NCBI GenBank assembly: GCA_035534855.1
Contig: DATLRD010000088.1
Span: 39,913-103,912, forward strand
Direction of reading: 5' to 3'
DNA length: 64,000 nucleotides
From: DATARH01 sp035534855
Lineage (GTDB): Bacteria > Pseudomonadota > Alphaproteobacteria > ATCC43930 > CGMCC-115725
Shown here: positions 1-10,660 of the stretch, piece by piece
How positions within the stretch are numbered: position 1 is the stretch's first letter
Layout of the letters: each line of letters opens with the position of its first letter
Program-made: the position numbers and the translations under genes
The notes under the pieces: model-generated
The model's database searches: none
Seen by the model: only the letters and a program-made list of their open reading frames with translations
What the model was told of the DNA's origin: nothing

Positions 1-105
1 GCGCATGACCGTTGCCGTGTCGGCCGGCGGCGATTTCCCCCAGGATTTCCCTGCGCCGGAATTTCCTTTAAGACTCGCGCCAGCCTGCAAGCCGGGGAGG
101 GGACA

Positions 106-1425
<1,320 letters not shown>

Positions 1426-1432
1426 GCCGCCC

Positions 1433-2179
1433 ATGCCCGATGCGCTCGGCTGGCGAATCAAGTTCGGGGTCATTGCGCCGTCGACCAACACGGTGGTGCA
1501 GCCCGAATTCGACGCGATGCGGCCGGCCGGGGTCACCAACCATTTCTCGCGCATTCACATCCCCAACGATCCGCTGGCGGGCGACGATGACTTCACCCGG
1601 CTGATCGAGACCGTGCGGCGCGAGATGATGGCTGCGATCGACCGGGTGATGACCTGCGAGCCGGGCCACCTGATCATGGGGATGTCGTCGGAAACGTTCT
1701 GGGACGGGCTCGACGGCAGCGAGCGGCTCAAGGAACGGGTCGAGGCGCGCGCCGGCGTCAAGGTGACGATGGGGTCGGACGCGGCGCGCCAGGCGCTGGC
1801 GCAGTACGGGCCGATTCGCCGCATCGGCGTCGTCACCCCCTATATGCCGGTGGCCGACGAGCAGGTTCGACGCTTCTTTACCGATTGCGGCTATGAGGTG
1901 GCGAGGCTCGACGGGCTCAAATGCCGGAGCCCGGTGCTGATCTCCCATGTGTCCGAGCCGGAGCTGCGCGACGCGATCCGCCGCGTCGACGCCGACGGGG
2001 TCGAGGCGATCGTTCAGGTCGGCACCAACCTGGCGATGGCACGGCTCGCCGGGTTCGCGGAGTTCTGGCTCGGCAAGCCAGTCGTCGCGATCAACACGGC
2101 AACCTACTGGCATGCGCTGCGGCGCAACGGCATCGTCGACCGCTGCGACGGATTCGGCGCGCTGTTGCGCGATTATTGA
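1433..2179 (+). CDS. Maleate isomerase/arylmalonate decarboxylase-fold protein
   Basis: This 248-residue protein belongs to the Asp/Glu racemase superfamily, in the maleate cis-trans isomerase/arylmalonate decarboxylase branch. Family signatures are the N-terminal FGVIAPSTNTVVQPEF and the C-terminal half with VGTNLAM. Known isomerases use two cysteines, one in each half, the second in a CTNLR-type motif. Here the matching stretches read GMSSETFWDG and VGTNLAM, so neither position carries Cys. Maleate isomerisation by the classical thiol mechanism therefore looks unlikely. It follows fahA by 7 bases, which suggests a role in handling a C4 or aryl dicarboxylate, but the substrate is unknown. 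Confidence 0.75.
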   Translation: MPDALGWRIKFGVIAPSTNTVVQPEFDAMRPAGVTNHFSRIHIPNDPLAGDDDFTRLIETVRREMMAAIDRVMTCEPGHLIMGMSSETFWDGLDGSERLKERVEARAGVKVTMGSDAARQALAQYGPIRRIGVVTPYMPVADEQVRRFFTDCGYEVARLDGLKCRSPVLISHVSEPELRDAIRRVDADGVEAIVQVGTNLAMARLAGFAEFWLGKPVVAINTATYWHALRRNGIVDRCDGFGALLRDY

Positions 2180-2221
2180 GACGTATTCGGGGCGGCCGAA
2201 GGAGCCGCATTAAGGGTTCGT

Positions 2222-2278
2222 CAATTCCACTCGTGTTCAATCGGTGGCCGAGGCATTTGGCTGTTCGGAGTGGAATTG
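2222..2278 (+). repeat. 11-bp perfect inverted repeat over kinase ribosome site
   Basis: CAATTCCACTC (2222-2232) pairs perfectly with GAGTGGAATTG (2268-2278) across a 35-base loop. The right arm covers most of the GGAG ribosome site at 2267-2270 used by the GTG at 2280. In RNA this hairpin could mask translation start; in DNA it could be an operator. Confidence 0.5.
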
Positions 2279-2279
2279 C

Positions 2280-4052
2280 GTGACCTCCTTGCTTACTGAT
2301 TGGCGATTGTCGGACTCGAGGCACCGCGACTGGGCCGTGTCGAGCGTGCGCCCGGTGACCTTGCTGATCGCTTCGGGCATTGTTCTGATTGCCGCGATCC
2401 TGATTCTCACCGGTATCGTCGCCGGCCGGCTGCGAGACCAGACGGTGGCCGCGACCGAGGGCGAGCTGGGACGCCTCGATGCGGTGCTCGCGCAATCGGG
2501 CGGCCGCACATTCCATGTCGGCGACGGCGAGTTGCAGGTCCTGTCAGAGCGCTTGAGCCAGGGCGGGACGATTGGCGCGGAGGCGTTTGCCGCCGCAGCC
2601 GCGGCGCCCGAGGCCACGACCACGCTCGAGGCTAGGCTCGGCGTCGCTTCACCGTTCGCCGCGATCGCGGTGATCGGACCCGACGGCGCGTTGCTCAACA
2701 CCGCAGGATGGTGGCCGCCGAGTGCGGTCGATTTCGCCAAGCGCGATTTCTTTACCGCGCTCCGCACGCAGGCCGGCGGCGACCGCTCGATCGGCGCGCC
2801 GATCACCGATCCGCGCACTGGGGCCCGGCTGATCCCGTTGGCCCGGCGGATCGTCGATCGCGCCAACCAGACCCTCGGTTATATCGTCGGCGTGATCCCC
2901 GCCGCCGATTTCGAGACCTTCTACGGTTCGGTTCCGCTCGGCGCCGGCGGCGTCGTCTCCCTGGTGCGCCGCGACGGCACGGTGCTGGCGCAGTATCCAG
3001 CGCAGTCCGGACCGGCTGGGACAAAGATGACGGCCATGCTGCCGGGGTCGGCGTCGGGCACCGGCACCGGCAAGGTCAGCGACCGTGCCGACGGCGGCGA
3101 GTGGCGGATTGAGGCGTATCGCAAGATATCGGGCTTTCCGCTGTCGATCCTGGTCACGCGCAATGGCGAGGCCGCGCTCGACGAGTGGTCGCACCAGGCG
3201 ATGCTGCTCGGTGCGCTGTCGGTATTGGGCGCGCTCGGGGTTGCGGGCATGGTGTTCCTGATCGCCCGGCAGTTCCGCGTCCATGCGGCCCTGGCATCGG
3301 TGCGCGCCGAGAAGATCGAGGCCGAGCATGCCCGCCTGCTTACCGAGGCTGAGCTCTTGAAAAAAGAGCGCCTGTCGGTGCTAGGCCAGCTGACCGCAAC
3401 GGTTGCGCACGAGCTGCGAAATCCGCTCAGCGCGATCCGCAACACGCTGTTCAGCGTCAAGGAATTGGCAAATAACGCGGGGCTCAAGCTCGACCGGCCG
3501 ATCGGCCGCATGGAGCGCAGCATCGAGCGCTGTAACCGGATCATCGGCGATCTGCTCGAATATGCGCGCACGCGCGAGCTGCGCCGCTCCACGGTCGATA
3601 TCGAAAGCTGGCTTCGGGAAGTACTCGCCGAGCAGACGGTGCCTGCGGCGGTGTCGCTCAAGGAAGACTTCCGGACGCCGGGCGCGGCGGTCAGTATCGA
3701 CGGCGAGCGGGTTCGTCGCGTCGTCATCAACCTGATCGACAACGCTGCGCAGGCGCTGGCCGAGATGCCCCCGGACGGCGGCGAGCGGCGCATCACCGTG
3801 CACACCGTCATGGTCGAGGATGCGGTCGCGCTGACGGTCGAGGATACCGGCCCGGGCATCCCCCCCGAGAACCATGCCCGGATCTTTGAGCCGCTGTTCA
3901 GCACCAAGAGCTTCGGCACCGGGCTCGGCCTGGCGACGGTCAAGCAGATCGTCGGCCAGCATGGCGGCACGATCGATGTCGACAGCGAGGTCGGGCGCGG
4001 TACCTCGGTCACGATCCGGTTGCCGCGCGAAGCGGTGAAGGTGGCAGCATGA
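2280..4052 (+). CDS. Membrane sensor histidine kinase
   Basis: Autophosphorylating sensor of a two-component system. Residues about 20-45 form the first membrane helix (VTLLIASGIVLIAAILILTG). A periplasmic PDC/Cache-like domain follows to about residue 300, then a second helix (MLLGALSVLGALGVAGMVFL). The kinase core has an H-box LTATVAHELRNPLSAIRN, an N-box VVINLIDNAAQAL, a G1 box DTGPGIPP and a GTGLGLATV motif. GTG 2280 is preferred over GTG 2244 because GGAG lies 9 bases upstream. The stop overlaps the next start (ATGA), implying coupled translation with the regulator. The signal is unknown. Confidence 0.9.
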   Translation: MTSLLTDWRLSDSRHRDWAVSSVRPVTLLIASGIVLIAAILILTGIVAGRLRDQTVAATEGELGRLDAVLAQSGGRTFHVGDGELQVLSERLSQGGTIGAEAFAAAAAAPEATTTLEARLGVASPFAAIAVIGPDGALLNTAGWWPPSAVDFAKRDFFTALRTQAGGDRSIGAPITDPRTGARLIPLARRIVDRANQTLGYIVGVIPAADFETFYGSVPLGAGGVVSLVRRDGTVLAQYPAQSGPAGTKMTAMLPGSASGTGTGKVSDRADGGEWRIEAYRKISGFPLSILVTRNGEAALDEWSHQAMLLGALSVLGALGVAGMVFLIARQFRVHAALASVRAEKIEAEHARLLTEAELLKKERLSVLGQLTATVAHELRNPLSAIRNTLFSVKELANNAGLKLDRPIGRMERSIERCNRIIGDLLEYARTRELRRSTVDIESWLREVLAEQTVPAAVSLKEDFRTPGAAVSIDGERVRRVVINLIDNAAQALAEMPPDGGERRITVHTVMVEDAVALTVEDTGPGIPPENHARIFEPLFSTKSFGTGLGLATVKQIVGQHGGTIDVDSEVGRGTSVTIRLPREAVKVAA

Positions 4053-4777
4053 AACAGCGCGTTCTGATCGTCGATGACGATGTTGACCACGCCGAAAGCC
4101 TGGCCGACGTGCTTGAGATGCGCGGGCATCCCGTAGAGCTGGCGCATAGCGGCGAGGAAGCAATCGAGTGTTTCAAGGCAGCCGAGTTCGATCTGGTCCT
4201 GCTCGATGTCAAGCTACCGGGTATCAACGGCGTTGAGACGTTTCTCGAGTTGAAGCGCATCCGGCCGTCGGCGCGGGTCATGATGATGACCGGGTTCAGC
4301 CTCGAACAGCTGATCGCCCAGGCACTCGAACAGGGCGCCCTCGGCGTGCTGTACAAGCCATTCGCCGCCACTGAGCTGCTGGCGACGCTCGGCCAGGTGG
4401 CCCCGCGCGGGCGCATCCTGGTGGCGGACGACGACCCCGATTTCGTCGACAGCATCATGCCGATCCTCGCCGCTGCCGATTTCGATCTGTGCGTCGCCGA
4501 CAACGGCCGTGATGCGCTCATCGAGATTGAGCGGCAGAAGCTGGATTGCCTGATCCTCGACCTCGGTCTGGCGGTCATCGCCGGCCCCGAAGCGATGACC
4601 AGGCTGATTGAAGTGTGCGGCACCCTGCCGACCATTATCGTCACCGGCGCTCATCCCGGCGATGTTCCGGAGAGCCTGTCCGGGTTTGGCATGCGCGTGC
4701 ACGGGCTTCTGCAAAAGCCGTTCGATCCCGGCTCCCTGCTGGCAGCGGTCGGGGCTGCTGTCGCGCCGGCAGCGTAA
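4049..4777 (+). CDS. Response regulator with two receiver domains
   Basis: This 242-residue protein is made only of two REC domains. REC1 (about 1-118) has the acidic DDD pocket, phospho-acceptor Asp in LVLLDVKLPG, the Thr of MMTG and the Lys of YKPF. REC2 (about 125-238) has DDDPDF, LILDLGLAV, IVTG and QKPF, so both appear competent. There is no DNA-binding or enzymatic output. It starts inside the stop of the upstream kinase and is followed 12 bases later by a REC-kinase, so it probably passes phosphate between them or acts by protein binding. It could instead act as a phosphate sink. Confidence 0.9.
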   Translation: MKQRVLIVDDDVDHAESLADVLEMRGHPVELAHSGEEAIECFKAAEFDLVLLDVKLPGINGVETFLELKRIRPSARVMMMTGFSLEQLIAQALEQGALGVLYKPFAATELLATLGQVAPRGRILVADDDPDFVDSIMPILAAADFDLCVADNGRDALIEIERQKLDCLILDLGLAVIAGPEAMTRLIEVCGTLPTIIVTGAHPGDVPESLSGFGMRVHGLLQKPFDPGSLLAAVGAAVAPAA

Positions 4778-4789
4778 TCGGCATCATCA

Positions 4790-5987
<1,198 letters not shown>

Positions 5988-6001
<14 letters not shown>

Positions 6002-6998
6002 GCCCGCCGCGCACCCACCGCTGCCAGCTCGGATAGCCGCCGAGCGGCGTCGCCGAGACAACCGCGCGCATGATCGCGCGGGCCAGACAATCGGCCGCGG
6101 CGCTGCCGAGCCGGGCGAGCGCCGCCGGGTCCATCGTTCCGCTGCCGGTCGACAACGCGAACACGGTGTCGCCGTCGAACGGGCTGTGCGCCGGGCGGAT
6201 CGCCCGCGCCAATCCGTCCTGCGCCATCACCGCGAGCCGCCGGCAGGCGTTTTTGTCGAGGCCGCAGTCGGTGGCGACCACCGCGATCGTCGTGTTGGCG
6301 CCGGCCGCCGGCGCGGAACAGGCGGAAAAATCCTCGGGGTCGATAGGTGCCGCGGGAAGCTTCGGCTGCGGCGGAATTTCCCCCGGCAGTGCGAACTCGG
6401 CCGCCCATAGCCGGCCGCAGTCCGGCCGCATCACCGCGCCCCAGCTGTTGACGACGGCGATCGCCCCGACCGTCCCGCCGCCGGCGAGGCGCAGCGAGGC
6501 GCTGCCGATGCCGCCCTTTACGATGCCCGCCTTGGCGCCGAGCCCGGCGCCGGCATTGCCGAGCGCAAAGTCGTATCCGGCGCGCTCGGTCGCGGCGCGG
6601 CCGAGCCGGCGGTAGGGCGGCGTGCCGGTCCAGGCGCGTCGGCCGGGAAACGCCAGGTCGAAGATGATCGCCGCCGGCACGATCGGCACCCGCACCTCGC
6701 GGACGGCGAACCCGCGCCCCGCCGCGGCCAGCACCTCCATCGCCCCGCCCGCGGCGTCGAGCCCGAACGCCGAACCGCCCGACAGCACGATCGCGTCGAC
6801 CCGCTCGACCAGCGTGCCGGGGCCGAGCAGCTCGGTCTCGCGGCTGCCCGGCGCGCCGCCGCGCACGTCGACCGCGGCGATCGCCGGCGCCTCGGCCAGG
6901 ATCACGGTTGTGCCGGTGCGGCCGGCGCGGTGCTCCGCCTGCCCGACCCGGATGCCGGGCACGTCGGTGATCAGGTTGCGCGGCCCCGGAACCGCCAT
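5988..6998 (-). CDS. P1 family (DmpA/S58-type) peptidase
   Basis: An N-terminal-nucleophile aminopeptidase-fold enzyme, 336 residues. The start LITDVPGIRVGQAEH and the central VLSGGSAFGLDAAGG are typical of the family. Members are made as precursors that cut themselves to expose a Ser or Thr nucleophile. Here the cleavage region is GANTTIAVVATDCGLDKNA, placing a Thr before IAVVATD as the likely nucleophile. Relatives release N-terminal D-amino or beta-amino residues, but many have no known substrate. It lies 24 bases after the ThuA-like gene, probably in one operon. It is convergent with, and overlaps, the REC-kinase gene. Confidence 0.85.
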
Positions 6999-7022
6999 CG
7001 CGTCGCTTCTCTGTGCGCGCCC

Positions 7023-7829
7023 TTAGCTTGCCGTCCCCCAGGCGATTGCATTGCGCAAGAGGGTGACGAAGGCCGCAGTTTCCCACGGCTTACGGAATAG
7101 GGGCGGGGTCGTGTCGGCGAGGTCGGCGGCAGCGCGCGCCGCGCGGATTGCCGGGTTGTGGCAATGACCGAGTGCGAAATACGCGACCCCGCCGGCGCCG
7201 ACCGGGCGGGTGTAGCCGATGACCCGGGACTTGCCGTCGGCTAGCAGCGAGGTATCGGCCGGGTAGAGGCCGGCGGTCGCCGAGGCTGCCGCCGGGCCGT
7301 ATTCGGCGGTCAGCAGGATTTGCGTCGCGCCGGGGTCCTGCAGCTCGATGAAATAGGGCTCGTCCTCGACGACGAACGACCGGCCTAGCCCCTGGGTCAG
7401 CGGCGAGTCGGCGACGACGTCGACGCGAAACTCGCGGATCGGCGGGTGGGTCAGGAAATAGCTGCCGAGCAGCGCGTGGTGCTCGGTCTTGATCGTGCGG
7501 CGCATGCGCGCGCCCTCAACCCGCTCGGCACGGCCGCCGCTGGTGCCGTGCAGGCCGAGCCAGCGCCCGCCGCCTTCCAGCCATTGCCGGATCGCCGCGG
7601 TCTGCGCCGCGGTGGGGTAGGGGCCAGCGACATAGGTGATTAGCAATCGGCTGACCGGCAACCATTTCTCGATATCGGCGAAATCGCTGGCGACGGAGGC
7701 CGGAATGTCGCGCTCGGCGAGCAGGCCCAGCAGCCGCAGCCGGGCATAATCCTGGTCGTGCCCGCCCATCGAACCCGGCGGAAACCCGCCGGTGATCAGA
7801 TGCACCCGACCGGAAGTCGTCGCTGCCAT
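7023..7829 (-). CDS. ThuA-like domain protein
   Basis: This 268-residue protein has the class I glutamine-amidotransferase-like fold of the ThuA/trehalose-utilisation family. Signs are HLITGGFPPGSMGGHD near the N-terminus, LLITYVAG, GGRWLGLHGTSGG, the HPPIREFRV stretch and GGVAYFALGHCHNP near the end. No signal peptide is visible. ThuA-type proteins are linked to sugar metabolism but their reaction is not settled. The ribosome site GAAGGAGGTTCCG before ATG is strong. The downstream P1 peptidase gene follows after 24 bases. Family fold is fairly sure; function is open. Confidence 0.75.
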   Translation of the reverse strand: MAATTSGRVHLITGGFPPGSMGGHDQDYARLRLLGLLAERDIPASVASDFADIEKWLPVSRLLITYVAGPYPTAAQTAAIRQWLEGGGRWLGLHGTSGGRAERVEGARMRRTIKTEHHALLGSYFLTHPPIREFRVDVVADSPLTQGLGRSFVVEDEPYFIELQDPGATQILLTAEYGPAAASATAGLYPADTSLLADGKSRVIGYTRPVGAGGVAYFALGHCHNPAIRAARAAADLADTTPPLFRKPWETAAFVTLLRNAIAWGTAS

Positions 7830-7903
7830 CGGAACCTCCTTCTGCTGGCGGCCAGTGTCGCATCGCCGCGCCGATTTCGCCTATGCCGGAATGGCGGGAT
7901 TGC

Positions 7904-9181
7904 TCAGCGGCGAAAGGTTGCCGCGAGTTCGAGGTGCGGGGTCCAGGCGAACTGGTCGACCGGCACGACCCGTTCCAGCCGGTAGCCGCCGGCGATCAGT
8001 CGGGCGGCGTCGCGCGCGAACGTCGCGGGGTTGCAGGATACCGCGGCGATCATCGGGATTGGTGACTCGGCGAGCGCCGCGGCCTGACGCGCCGCGCCGG
8101 CGCGCGGCGGGTCGAAAACCGCCGCCTGGTATCCGCCGAGCTGCTCGGGCGGCAGCGGGTTGCGGTTGAGGTCGCGGCGTTCGGCGGTCACCCCCGGCAG
8201 GCCGCCGGCGGCCTGGGCGAACGCCGCCGCGGCTGCCGCGTCGCCTTCGACTGCGTGCACCGCCCCGGCGCCGGCAAGCGCGAAGGCGAAGGTGCCAAGG
8301 CCGGCGTAAAGGTCGAGCGCCGGTCGCACCGCGCCGATAGCGGCGGCAATTTCGGCGACGAGGATGGCCTCGGCCGCGGCGCTCGCTTGCAGAAACCCGC
8401 CGGGCGGAAACGGCACCGCGACGCCCGACAGCATCACCCGCACCGCGCGGCGCTCGACGACCGGGGTGTCGCTGCCCTTCGCCCGCCACACAATGCGCGC
8501 GAGGTCGTGTGCCGCGCCAAGGTCCGCCAGCGCTTCGAGCGCGGCGAGTCCCGGGGGGCGCTTGGCTTCGAGCAGCAGGTCGACGCCGCTGTCGGTGCGG
8601 GTCATCATCGCCTCGGCGGTGTCGCCCGGCGCCAGCGCGGTGTGCGCGACATCGCGCAGCGGGTCCACCAGCTGCAATAGCGCCGGTTCGAGCACCGCGC
8701 ACTCGCGCAGATCGACCAGCGCGTGGCTGAAGCGCTCGCGAAACCCGACCACCGCGGCGGCGCGCGCATCCTTCGGGCGCGAGAGCCCGAGTCGCGCCCG
8801 ACGGCGCTGCGGCGGTACGCTGTGCAGCGGCGCGACCACCGCCGGGTCGATTCCTTCCTTGTGCAGCGCGCCCGACAGGGCCGCGAGCTTGATCTCGCGA
8901 TAGGTCGCGTCGTCGAGATGCTGCAGCGCGCAGCCGCCGCAGCGGCCGAAATGGCGGCACACCGGCGCGGCGCGATGCGGGCCGGCGGCCAACAGCTCGA
9001 TCACCCGTGTCTCGCGCCCCGGTCCGCGCCGCACCCCGAGCCGCGCACGCACCTGATCGCCCGGCGCCGCGAACGGCACGAACATGGTCTCTCCGCGCCA
9101 CGTGGCGATGCCATCGCCTTGCGCGCCGAGCCGCTCGACCACCAGATCGACCGCCGGTTCGCGGCGCGGCGCCTCGGCCAT
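7904..9181 (-). CDS. TrmA/RlmD-family RNA m5U methyltransferase
   Basis: Transfers methyl from S-adenosylmethionine to C5 of a uridine in rRNA or tRNA. The 425 residues show an N-terminal TRAM-like RNA-binding region (AQGDGIATWRGETMFVPFAAPGD), an Fe-S cysteine set (CRHFGRCGGCALQH), the SAM-binding DLYAGLGTFAFALA and the catalytic loop AVSCNPATFARD with the nucleophilic Cys. A clustered-Cys 4Fe-4S site suggests RlmC/RlmD rather than TrmA, but the exact uridine cannot be read from sequence. The gene starts 18 bases after the PrpD-like gene ends, so they may share a transcript. Confidence 0.88.
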   Translation of the reverse strand: MAEAPRREPAVDLVVERLGAQGDGIATWRGETMFVPFAAPGDQVRARLGVRRGPGRETRVIELLAAGPHRAAPVCRHFGRCGGCALQHLDDATYREIKLAALSGALHKEGIDPAVVAPLHSVPPQRRRARLGLSRPKDARAAAVVGFRERFSHALVDLRECAVLEPALLQLVDPLRDVAHTALAPGDTAEAMMTRTDSGVDLLLEAKRPPGLAALEALADLGAAHDLARIVWRAKGSDTPVVERRAVRVMLSGVAVPFPPGGFLQASAAAEAILVAEIAAAIGAVRPALDLYAGLGTFAFALAGAGAVHAVEGDAAAAAAFAQAAGGLPGVTAERRDLNRNPLPPEQLGGYQAAVFDPPRAGAARQAAALAESPIPMIAAVSCNPATFARDAARLIAGGYRLERVVPVDQFAWTPHLELAATFRR

Positions 9182-9199
9182 CGCGGGGCGGCGAGGCGG

Positions 9200-10546
9200 C
9201 TAGAGCCGGCCGAGGATGCCGCGGATTTCCGTCAGCACGCCACCTCCGCCGAAGGCGCGGACGAGGGCGAACAGCGCTTCGCTGCGGGCGCCAAGGCGCG
9301 GGCGGACCAGCCCGTCGAACTTGGCCGCCATGTCGTCCCAGCCCATCGGGTTGCCGGGGTGGCCCTTGCCGACCGGCACGTGGCGGCTGGCGACCCGGCC
9401 GTCGGCGAATTCGACCGACAGCCGCGCCTCGGTATAGGTGATCGCCGGGTCGGCAGTGATCGCGACCTTGCCGGCGGTCGCGAGGATCGCCGGGTCGGGG
9501 CGCCACGGCTCGCGGAAATCGTCGGCTGACAGGGTCTTGCCGTGGAGGCCGAGGGCGACGCAGTACTTGATGTCGAACTTGCCTTCGAGCGCGGTCTGCG
9601 GCGCACCGCTGCGGTGCCCGGTGACCTGGTCGGCGAGCGGTCCGACGTCGGCCCGCACCTGGCGCAGCGCCGCCAGCTCGTTGGCCCCCGGCGCCAGAAC
9701 GCGGGCGGCGTCGACCGCCGGGTGGGTCAGATGGCAGGCGGCATAGGGTTTGAAGCTGTTGTTGAGGATTTCCCAGCCGGTGAAATCGCTTGGCGTGATC
9801 CGTGCGGAACCGTCCTGCACCAGCACGTTGTCGAGTCCGCCGCCCGGTTCGAGCACGCCGGTCGCGGCCTGGAAGCCGGCGGTGGCGAGCTGCGCCGCGA
9901 TCACACCGTCCATCGCCGCCTTGCCGGCGTGGAACGGCTTGGCCATCGTGCCGAACGAGGCGGTCAGCCCGCCGGCCTGGGTCGCCGCAGCCCCCAGCGC
10001 GCTCAGCGCGCGAGTCTCGTCGAGCCGCAGCAGCGCAGCGGATGCGGCGGCGGCACCGAGCCGGCCGAACACGCCGGTGCCGTGCCAGCCATGCGCAGTC
10101 ACCGCCGCGCCGAGCCCGCCCCCCAGCCGGCTCGCTGTCTCGAACCCGGCGACATAGGCGCGAAGCATCGTGCTCTCGTCGGCGCCGAGCTCCTCGCCGA
10201 GGGCCAGCGTCGCCGCCCATACCGGCGCGCTGGTATGCGTTACCGCTCCGATATGGGTGTCATCGAAATCGAGGCAGTGCGCCAGCGTGCCGTTGGCCAG
10301 CGCGGCAAACGGCGCGGCCGCGGCGACACCGTACAACACCGTCGCCCGGCCGGCGCTGTGCCACCCGGCGGCGGTGTCGCGCACCGCCCGCGCGGCCGGC
10401 TCGTCGCCGGCGCCGATCGCGACGCCGAGCCAGTCGGCGAGGCACAGCCGCGCCGCGTCCTCGATCTCGGCCGGCAGGCTGCGCGACGGGGCGGTGGCGA
10501 TATAGGCGGCGATGCGGGCGCCGTTGGCGGGCTCTGCGCGTGGCAT
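9200..10546 (-). CDS. MmgE/PrpD family protein
   Basis: This 448-residue protein belongs to the family that includes 2-methylcitrate dehydratase (PrpD) and cis-aconitate decarboxylase. Supporting stretches are LCLADWLGVAIGAG, LANGTLAHCLDFDDTHIGAVTH, HGWHGTGVFG, TMAKPFHAGKAAMDGVIAA and HPGNPMGWDDMAAKFDGL. The ATG at 10546 is chosen because GGAGGAAACC sits just before it; an upstream in-frame start would add 19 residues with no ribosome site. No prpB or prpC is adjacent, so propionate use is not implied. It probably acts on another hydroxy-tricarboxylate or related substrate. Confidence 0.82.
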   Translation of the reverse strand: MPRAEPANGARIAAYIATAPSRSLPAEIEDAARLCLADWLGVAIGAGDEPAARAVRDTAAGWHSAGRATVLYGVAAAAPFAALANGTLAHCLDFDDTHIGAVTHTSAPVWAATLALGEELGADESTMLRAYVAGFETASRLGGGLGAAVTAHGWHGTGVFGRLGAAAASAALLRLDETRALSALGAAATQAGGLTASFGTMAKPFHAGKAAMDGVIAAQLATAGFQAATGVLEPGGGLDNVLVQDGSARITPSDFTGWEILNNSFKPYAACHLTHPAVDAARVLAPGANELAALRQVRADVGPLADQVTGHRSGAPQTALEGKFDIKYCVALGLHGKTLSADDFREPWRPDPAILATAGKVAITADPAITYTEARLSVEFADGRVASRHVPVGKGHPGNPMGWDDMAAKFDGLVRPRLGARSEALFALVRAFGGGGVLTEIRGILGRL

Positions 10547-10660
10547 GGTTTCCTCCGGGTGTACGGAACGAATCGCTAACTCGCCTTTCCGGCGAATTTT
10601 CAAGTTTCGTCAAGCACGTGGCCGCCGAACCGCAACATATCGACAGGCCTTCATGCCGTT

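Noticed and set aside
7881..10220. Very long open frame (779 codons) on the minus strand across the methyltransferase and PrpD genes
   Set aside because: Arg/Gly/Ala-rich with no family motifs; it is the off-frame shadow of two genes with clear motifs, as expected in high-GC DNA.
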